Positions 5,201 to 7,332 of a DNA stretch of 7,332 nt are shown here, one piece after another; position 1 is the stretch's first letter; each line of letters starts with the position of its first letter. The stretch is from an uncultured Eubacteriales bacterium (GTDB lineage: Bacteria > Bacillota_A > Clostridia > Oscillospirales > Oscillospiraceae). The position numbers and the translations under genes are program-made. The stretch lies in NCBI GenBank assembly GCA_949747935.1, contig CATKHE010000223.1:1-7332 (forward strand), read 5' to 3'. The notes beneath the pieces were generated by a model that saw only the letters and a list, made by a program, of their open reading frames with translations, ran no database searches and was not told the origin of the DNA.

Positions 5201-7332
5201 GTCTCTCCCACAAGGGTGAACTGTCTAAAGAAGCAAACATGTTAAAGCCTGCCGGGAATGGCCAACAATCTGGCAATTTTTCCGATATTGACCTCTCCGC
5301 GCCGGAGAGACAACTGCGGGAGCAGGCCACGCCCAACGACGAGGGGCTTACGGAGTTGCAAAGAGAGGCCGTTGAAATCGCCAGGAAATATGAAAGCCTG
5401 TCAATGCAGGAGAAAATAGGGGTTATAGCACAGGTTTTCGGCTGTACGTCAGGGAAAATTGAAACATCCCTCTGTTCCGGAAAATGGCGCGGGACGAGCG
5501 ATGTATCCATCCGCTTTGACAATAGAGCGTCCCTGTGTATCGGCAACGATAGGACGCCGCAGGCCAGGACCGCAAAGGTGCAGAATGAATTTATCAACGC
5601 TGCCCTGATGCGGTATAACCCGGAAATTGTAGCGGCGGCAAAAGAAGCCGCGCTCCACGCACTCAGGAAACGGGAGGCTAAGGATAACGAAATTGCCGTC
5701 CAAAAGGGCTTGAAGCCCTACACGCTGCTTAATGTGGAAATCACCGATGGGACAGGCGATAGGAGCGGCTTAATTGGCTGGTATTATGTGACGCTGGCGG
5801 TTGACGGCAAAATCTTCGCTCTACTGGAATCAGGTTTGAACTATGAAATAGCAAACGGCAAAACGGGTGAAGCCCCCCAAAGAAAAAATTACTTTGTTGC
5901 AGGGGGGCTAAAAGAAGAGGAGGTTGACTTTGTTTTCCATAATGTGGGTCATTCCTCAACCAGCACCATTTTTTCGCTGCGTATCAGTGATGCCGTCCGG
6001 GAGCGTGCGGAAAGGACCCTTGCGGAGCGGACCGCCGCCAATACGCCTCCAGCCTCTGAACGTTTTTCCATTATTGAAACGGAAAGAGGCTACGCCGTAT
6101 GGGACGATGTTCAGGGCGGGATTCATGTGGACGGCGAAAGCGTCCAGGAGGAATTTACCAGCGAATGGCAGGCCGAGGACTATCTGAAGCAGGTTAGACA
6201 GGCCGCAGAAGAAAAGAGCGCCGAAAGTCCAGCGGTTGGCCGCGCCCCTATCGGAGATATACCCTTGCCGCAGTCCGATCAGCGCAAGGGGGTAGAAAAG
6301 GCTTCGGAACCGGCTGAAAAAGAAACCGTTGCCGAAAAGGGCGCGGAAAGTTTAGCGGATGGGCACAACCCGGACGGTGAGGATCCAACGCTGGCTCCAT
6401 CCGCACCCCAGCGCAGGCCCAAGGTATCTCCCTTTGTCCTCCATCCCGAAATCCCCAACGCAGACCGGCATGAATATCGTATCACCAATGACGCCATTGG
6501 CGAGGGGATGCCGGGGGAACGCTACAAGAACAACATCCGGGCCATCCGCCTGCTGAAAAAGCTGGAACGGGAGGAACGGCTTGCCACCCCGGAGGAACAG
6601 GCAGTATTGGCGCAGTATGTGGGCTGGGGCGGTCTGGCTGATTGCTTTGACGAGCGCCACAGCAAGTACACCGAGCTGAAAGCCCTGCTTGACGAGGACG
6701 AGTACGCCGCCGCCAGGGAATCCACCCTCACCGCCTTTTACACCCCGCCCGTGGTCATCCGCTCCATCTATCAGGCATTGGAGAACATGGGCTTCAAGAC
6801 CGGCAATCTGCTGGAGCCGTCCTGCGGTATCGGAAACTTCATCGGTATGCGCCCGGAAAGTCTGGCCGGCTCCAAAATCTATGGCATAGAGCTGGACGGC
6901 ATCAGCGGACGGATTGCCCGCCAGCTCTATCAAAAATCCTCCATCGCTGTCCAGGGGTTTGAGAAAACAGACCTCCCGGACAGCTTTTTCGACGCCGCCA
7001 TCGGCAACGTGCCCTTTGGCAGCTTCAAGGTATCGGATAAGCGGTACGACAAGCACAATTTCCTGATCCACGACTATTTCTTTGCCCGGACACTGGATAA
7101 GGTGCGCCCCGGTGGGATCATCGCCTTTGTCACCAGCAAGGGCACGATGGACAAGGAAACGCCCACCGTGCGGAAATATATCGCACAGCGGGCCGATCTG
7201 CTGGGGGCTATCCGTCTGCCCAACAATACGTTTAAGGACGCCGCTGGCACGGAAGTGACCAGCGACATTCTGTTTTTGCAGAAGCGGGACGCCCTCTCCA
7301 GCGAGGAACCGGCCTGGGTACACCTGAACACC
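1462..7332 (+). CDS. Giant polyvalent ICE protein: ArdC-like N-terminus, MutS-I-like domain, N6-adenine DNA methyltransferase (3' end outside window)
   Basis: I read this frame codon by codon from ATG 1462 to the right edge and found no stop in 1957 codons. Domains in order, by residue: ArdC-like N-terminal module (1-255); low-complexity linker (about 274-396) that overlaps tnpV; helical segment (397-533); small beta module beginning YRFALGDAVYLG (559-614); YKLGFGHMGNGVTVWN module (724-787); WSES...IGDGDGG module (823-937); MutS domain I homologue (957-1045); accessory modules (1078-1153, 1178-1248, 1295-1527, 1533-1585); charged linker; methyltransferase region (from about 1654), with YVGWGGL 1719-1725, FYTPP 1759-1763, EPSCGIGNF 1785-1793 and NVPF 1849-1852. 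No signal peptide or membrane segment is seen, so it is cytosolic. From memory, relatives reach 2500-3000 residues and end in an SNF2-like helicase, which would lie beyond this window. Such polyvalent proteins are proposed to protect or remodel element DNA on entry to a recipient. Methylation is well supported by motifs; the other activities are inferred. Confidence 0.93.
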   Translation, partial: MARKNEAVVELAVQTARQISANSGNYMAFLTTAAHNFKYSFRDQLLIYAQKPDATACAQIDLWNKYGRRVKRGTTGIALLVDTDRGYKLRYVFDMSDTNSHTGRTIPIWQMKPQYEGAVAEALENSYGEFADKSDFAGCLLQTAKVIVEDNFGDYFTELCRVREGSLLEELDDFSAKTWFRGLLENSVAYVMLTRCGIDLQDYFTGEDFAHIYDFNTPETLSILGGAVSDISEMPLREIASTVLNLYRGEEKENRTFAGRADSRYNDGRVKHERSVEHGTDISNGGRLPPAQPGSAGGPEGRKIWDAAAQLPQKPSERLLHGDASQRQAGRPSGEDRPAGHRDGGAADGADGAGTGRNRGTESVRSDEMGGSDEQHPGSGGGSGTGGADLHRRVSDQLPTEEEQNAAIQAAEDEQSSAFAVSQEDIDAVLLHGSGVADGKFRIFEQFLKQESAKENAGFLKNEYGVSGYSVHTTRKLDVWTDSKGIKVTFGQDIAAALTWKKAAKRIGELLAADRYLSPAEKEKYQEYHHQGSVPGPLAAPLEPAYDELNPPPPLKKEYRFALGDAVYLGTQEYELLAYDEQTVRLFDPAFPIFNKELSREEFDRLLAENPLNDGLFQVVEEAVPAAAEAAEPDTPQAVGRIDFLGTNGTVGDSVEYTDAERFVAAIKEENWVGTPMCIIIYRNKEGQTIPLTFVKDLDPPPKGFRVVDYAERYQEEQAGAPGYKLGFGHMGNGVTVWNSLELEGGDYKTVAHISPDRTVKFYEDGLPEAVRARIEEFAATSTMTISGTQDAPIFSAPSLVREPAIPPAEAGEPTYPPRELPYIFCEWSESIVFQDKTAYTLHEFDRLMKQADDEYVAGKTAAMAKYGTWQEWYNANDPEYNSFLGYDKVKFTLVMPDGRTFTERQDIGDGDGGMLDFLSQYDKYRKIVPILQEAIRKEVEAAWSVPAPQPGPDSGRFWDAYNSIKERNPDSLVLYQVGDFFELYGGVEGGDAWNAAKALDLTLTKRNIPEYGRVSMCGFPAQKLEDYVKELNSKGYDVVVAALDGNQHKTTTMPASPMEKARKFINDFCMMKHGEEADFSDLHHVDLAFGSTGVSEHTVNIGVELISCRLTFQVNGETVLALQCRDLDDLNEYLANLDKMIDIAEDKYRWQSQKALDTIGSNTDGQHEEKNTDTTGFQVGDIIQIGEDGYVPEYCVLKEKAFVPDEKGQLVPTYTFLTYWDRALKTPKSVSTVPLPVDRPVKVIGRLSHKGELSKEANMLKPAGNGQQSGNFSDIDLSAPERQLREQATPNDEGLTELQREAVEIARKYESLSMQEKIGVIAQVFGCTSGKIETSLCSGKWRGTSDVSIRFDNRASLCIGNDRTPQARTAKVQNEFINAALMRYNPEIVAAAKEAALHALRKREAKDNEIAVQKGLKPYTLLNVEITDGTGDRSGLIGWYYVTLAVDGKIFALLESGLNYEIANGKTGEAPQRKNYFVAGGLKEEEVDFVFHNVGHSSTSTIFSLRISDAVRERAERTLAERTAANTPPASERFSIIETERGYAVWDDVQGGIHVDGESVQEEFTSEWQAEDYLKQVRQAAEEKSAESPAVGRAPIGDIPLPQSDQRKGVEKASEPAEKETVAEKGAESLADGHNPDGEDPTLAPSAPQRRPKVSPFVLHPEIPNADRHEYRITNDAIGEGMPGERYKNNIRAIRLLKKLEREERLATPEEQAVLAQYVGWGGLADCFDERHSKYTELKALLDEDEYAAARESTLTAFYTPPVVIRSIYQALENMGFKTGNLLEPSCGIGNFIGMRPESLAGSKIYGIELDGISGRIARQLYQKSSIAVQGFEKTDLPDSFFDAAIGNVPFGSFKVSDKRYDKHNFLIHDYFFARTLDKVRPGGIIAFVTSKGTMDKETPTVRKYIAQRADLLGAIRLPNNTFKDAAGTEVTSDILFLQKRDALSSEEPAWVHLNT
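2279..2285 (+). promoter_or_regulatory. Internal ribosome binding site for tnpV
   Basis: AAAGGAG with an 8-base spacer to ATG 2294, located inside the giant reading frame. This is as good a site as any between the other genes of the operon and is the main non-protein evidence that tnpV is translated independently. It favours ATG 2294 over the TTG at 2288. Confidence 0.75.
2281..2646 (+). other. Overprinted low-complexity linker of the giant protein (residues 274-395)
   Basis: In the giant frame this stretch reads as a Gly/Asp/Arg/Ala/Pro/Ser-rich sequence with no hydrophobic pattern (for example GEDRPAGHRDGGAADGADGA, and DEQHPGSGGGSGTGGADLH). That is what a helical protein gene gives when read one base out of frame. 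It is almost exactly coextensive with tnpV and ends where folded-looking sequence resumes (TEEEQNAAIQAAEDE). I interpret it as a disordered linker produced by translating the tnpV gene in the wrong frame. Confidence 0.75.
2294..2644 (+). CDS. tnpV: TnpV-family protein, nested in the +1 frame of the giant gene, 116 aa
   Basis: The product matches the TnpV family, small proteins named from their presence in Clostridia transposons and very common in Firmicutes mobile elements. Recognisable blocks are LTYRMEGDYRLPNL (3-16), GKYGMLRRSYLKSHR (25-39), LLSGRLDAHLEKID (47-60), QGVTEELKASDQMKWV (78-93) and MNNIQAAAEE (96-105), ending in AELIYTDV. The length is about full for the family, and there are no frameshifts. 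It is predicted almost wholly helical after residue 25. The molecular role of TnpV is, to my knowledge, not established. The gene lies entirely inside the giant coding frame, shifted +1, with its own ribosome binding site and ATG, and stops with TAA at 2642-2644. Both frames are open over the whole overlap. An alternative is that tnpV is a relic no longer translated, but its intact family blocks and start signal argue against that. Confidence 0.85.
   Translation: MELTYRMEGDYRLPNLEVPEAPKVGKYGMLRRSYLKSHRNGYYTGMLLSGRLDAHLEKIDRQATEMVERLTAQMAREQGVTEELKASDQMKWVGLMNNIQAAAEEAALAELIYTDV
2647..3303 (+). other. Post-linker helical segment and small beta module of the giant protein (residues 396-614)
   Basis: Residues 397-533 contain AFAVSQEDIDAVLLHGSG, KFRIFEQFLKQE, GFLKNEYGVSGYSVH and LTWKKAAKRIGELLAADRY. 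This arrangement recurs, from memory, in ICE giant methyltransferase/helicases between the N-terminal domain and the methylase. A proline-rich hinge (LNPPPPLKK) leads to a compact beta module, YRFALGDAVYLGTQEYELLA to LSREEFDRLLAENP (559-614), of the large-polyvalent-protein-associated type. No catalytic residues are evident. Confidence 0.55.
3631..3822 (+). other. YKLGFGHMGNGVTVWN accessory module (residues 724-787)
   Basis: A compact domain with the hallmark YKLGFGHMGNGVTVWNSLE, then DYKTVAHISPDRTVKFY and a closing helix PEAVRARIEEFA. I know this pattern as a small accessory domain found in several large proteins of Clostridia ICEs. The function is not known to me. The segment before it (residues about 635-713, FLGTNGTVGDSVEYTDAERF onward) is a separate small alpha/beta unit, also unassigned. 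Confidence 0.55.
3928..4272 (+). other. WSES / IGDGDGG accessory module, possibly LPD25-like (residues 823-937)
   Basis: The start FCEWSESIVFQDKTAYTLHE and the block LPD25-like 'WSE' opening resemble the large polyvalent protein associated domain 25, but I assign that name only tentatively. It continues with EFDRLMKQADDEY, FLGYDKVKFTLVMPDG and RQDIGDGDGGMLDFLSQYD, and ends in a helix. It has no recognised active site and directly precedes the MutS-like domain. Confidence 0.5.
4110..4149 (+). promoter_or_regulatory. Candidate -1 ribosomal frameshift signal (weak)
   Basis: The bases T TTT TTA at 4110-4116 are in the phase required of an X XXY YYZ slippery heptamer. They are followed by a possible hairpin, 4120-4129 pairing with 4140-4149 (10 pairs, two of them G-T, loop of 10). 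A -1 slip would add two residues and stop at TGA 4122-4124, giving an 887-residue product with the ArdC-like part but without the MutS-like and methylase domains. The protein sequence here is a conserved block, so the pattern may be coincidence. Confidence 0.2.
4333..4596 (+). other. MutS domain I-like module (residues 958-1045)
   Basis: The stretch aligns by eye with the N-terminal mismatch-recognition domain of MutS. FWDAYNSIKERNPDSLVLY corresponds to the MutS helix plus 'PDILLFYRMGDFYELF'. VGDFFELY (979-985 for GDFFELY) keeps the Phe-x-Glu motif (F981, E983, equivalent to E. coli MutS F36 and E38). ALDLTLTKR matches 'LLDISLTKR', and MCGFPAQKLEDYVKELNSKG matches '[20 protein letters not shown]'. 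None of the MutS connector, lever, clamp or ATPase domains follow, so this is a stand-alone DNA-reading domain inside a larger protein. Similar domains occur, from memory, in other ICE giant proteins. Confidence 0.8.
4696..5205 (+). other. Two unassigned accessory modules in AT-richer DNA (residues 1079-1248)
   Basis: The first module (1079-1153) includes HTVNIGVELISCRLTFQVNG and ALQCRDLDDLNEYLANLDKM, a beta-beta-helix layout. The second (1178-1248) starts FQVGDIIQIGEDGYVPEYCV and has the look of a small beta-barrel (TYTFLTYWDRAL, VPLPVDRPVKVIG). A short polar linker (IGSNTDGQHEEKNTD) separates them. I do not recognise a function. Local base composition is lower in GC (lines of about 43-48%) than in the methylase region (about 60%). 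Confidence 0.45.
5344..6042 (+). other. Accessory module with RGTSDVSIRFDN / LLESGLNYEIA blocks (residues 1295-1527)
   Basis: A roughly 230-residue unit. It has an N-terminal helical part (LTELQREAVEIARKYESLSM; EKIGVIAQVFGCTSGKIETS), then KWRGTSDVSIRFDNRASLCIG, a long helix (NPEIVAAAKEAALHALRKRE), and a beta-rich half (YTLLNVEITDGTGDRSG; GWYYVTLAVDGKIFALLESG). It ends with YFVAGGLKEEEVDFVFHNVG. I recall near-identical blocks in other ICE giant proteins, so it is a conserved mobile module, but I know of no assigned activity. Confidence 0.5.
6058..6216 (+). other. Small FSIIETERGYAVWDD accessory module (residues 1533-1585)
   Basis: A short unit, ERFSIIETERGYAVWDDVQG followed by EEFTSEWQAEDYLKQVRQA. 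This beta-hairpin plus helix recurs in polyvalent ICE proteins in my recollection. It ends in the charged linker that precedes the methylase. Confidence 0.5.
6208..6239 (+). repeat. Degenerate direct repeat, copy 1
   Basis: By eye 25 of 32 bases match 6331-6362, 123 bases (41 codons) downstream and in the same frame. The encoded peptides are EEKSAESPAVG and AEKGAESLADG, both in the charged linker. It is probably a partial duplication that lengthened the linker. Confidence 0.4.
6331..6362 (+). repeat. Degenerate direct repeat, copy 2
   Basis: Partner of the repeat at 6208-6239, in frame in the Glu/Lys/Ala-rich linker just before the methyltransferase region. Confidence 0.4.
6421..7332 (+). 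other. N6-adenine DNA methyltransferase domain (residues 1654 onward, incomplete)
   Basis: The order of motifs is that of the N12-class adenine-specific methyltransferases found in mobile elements. A leader with YRITNDAIGEGMPGERYKNN comes first. It is followed by YVGWGGLADCF (from 1719), FYTPPVVI (from 1759, motif X), LLEPSCGIGNF (AdoMet-binding motif I, 1783-1793), IYGIELDGISGRIARQLY (motif II region), DAAIGNVPFG (motif IV, NVPF 1849-1852), and PGGIIAFVTSKGTMD and LPNNTFKDAAGTEVTSDILF further on. All key positions for AdoMet and target-base binding are present. The second residue of the usual NPPY/DPPY is Val, which I recall as normal for this class. The end of the domain and any helicase are beyond the window. 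Confidence 0.88.

Noticed and set aside
5917..6187. GAGGAGG at 5917-5923 followed by an 87-codon frame in the +1 phase, a possible second nested gene
   Set aside because: The ATG is 18 bases away, the nearer TTG directly abuts the site, and the product looks like a shadow translation (Pro/Arg/Phe mix) with no family resemblance, unlike tnpV.
6352..7323. A 323-codon open frame on the minus strand opposite the methylase
   Set aside because: It is exactly antisense to a conserved methyltransferase whose GC-rich wobble positions suppress antisense stops. Its translation shows no family resemblance and it has no convincing start signal.
1..7332. Promoters, terminators, CRISPR repeats, IS ends, attachment sites, tRNA or rRNA genes
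   Set aside because: None seen on either strand. The genes are spaced by at most 7 bases, leaving no room for intergenic signals other than ribosome binding sites.

Overview
The window looks like the accessory or transfer region of an integrative and conjugative element (ICE), or a closely related plasmid or prophage, of a gut Clostridia-type Firmicute (Oscillospiraceae/Lachnospiraceae-like). The basis is the moderately high GC, tight head-to-tail packing, strong AGGAGG-type ribosome binding sites, and protein families I recognise from such elements: a TnpV protein, a small winged-helix protein, and a giant 'polyvalent' protein with an adenine methyltransferase. Family assignments are from memory and were not searched. 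The host and the element type are inferences.

Everything supported is on the + strand and reads as one operon. It holds: (1) the 3' part of an unrecognised accessory gene (2-562), which overlaps by ATGA (2) a conserved ICE hypothetical gene (559-1110); then 7 bases later (3) a small winged-helix-like gene (1118-1456); then 5 bases later (4) a giant reading frame that starts at 1462 and runs without a stop to the right edge (1957 codons, 3' end not in the window). No gene-free stretch exceeds a few bases. I see no promoter, terminator, tRNA, rRNA, CRISPR array, IS end or attachment site.

The giant protein is modular. In order it has an ArdC-like N-terminal domain, a low-complexity Gly/Asp/Arg/Ala-rich linker, a series of small accessory domains of the 'large polyvalent protein associated domain' kind, a clear homologue of MutS domain I that keeps the Phe-x-Glu mismatch-reading motif, further accessory modules, and an N6-adenine methyltransferase domain with AdoMet-binding and NVPF catalytic motifs. 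The SNF2-type helicase that usually follows in this family would lie past the window edge. Such proteins are thought to enter the recipient with the element DNA and protect or process it there.

The most striking feature is a complete tnpV gene (2294-2644, 116 aa) with its own good ribosome binding site, lying wholly inside the giant gene in the +1 frame. The giant frame stays open across it and reads it as the featureless linker. This is a dual-coding, overprinted locus. It may be the remnant of an operon whose flanking genes fused by reading through tnpV in another frame.
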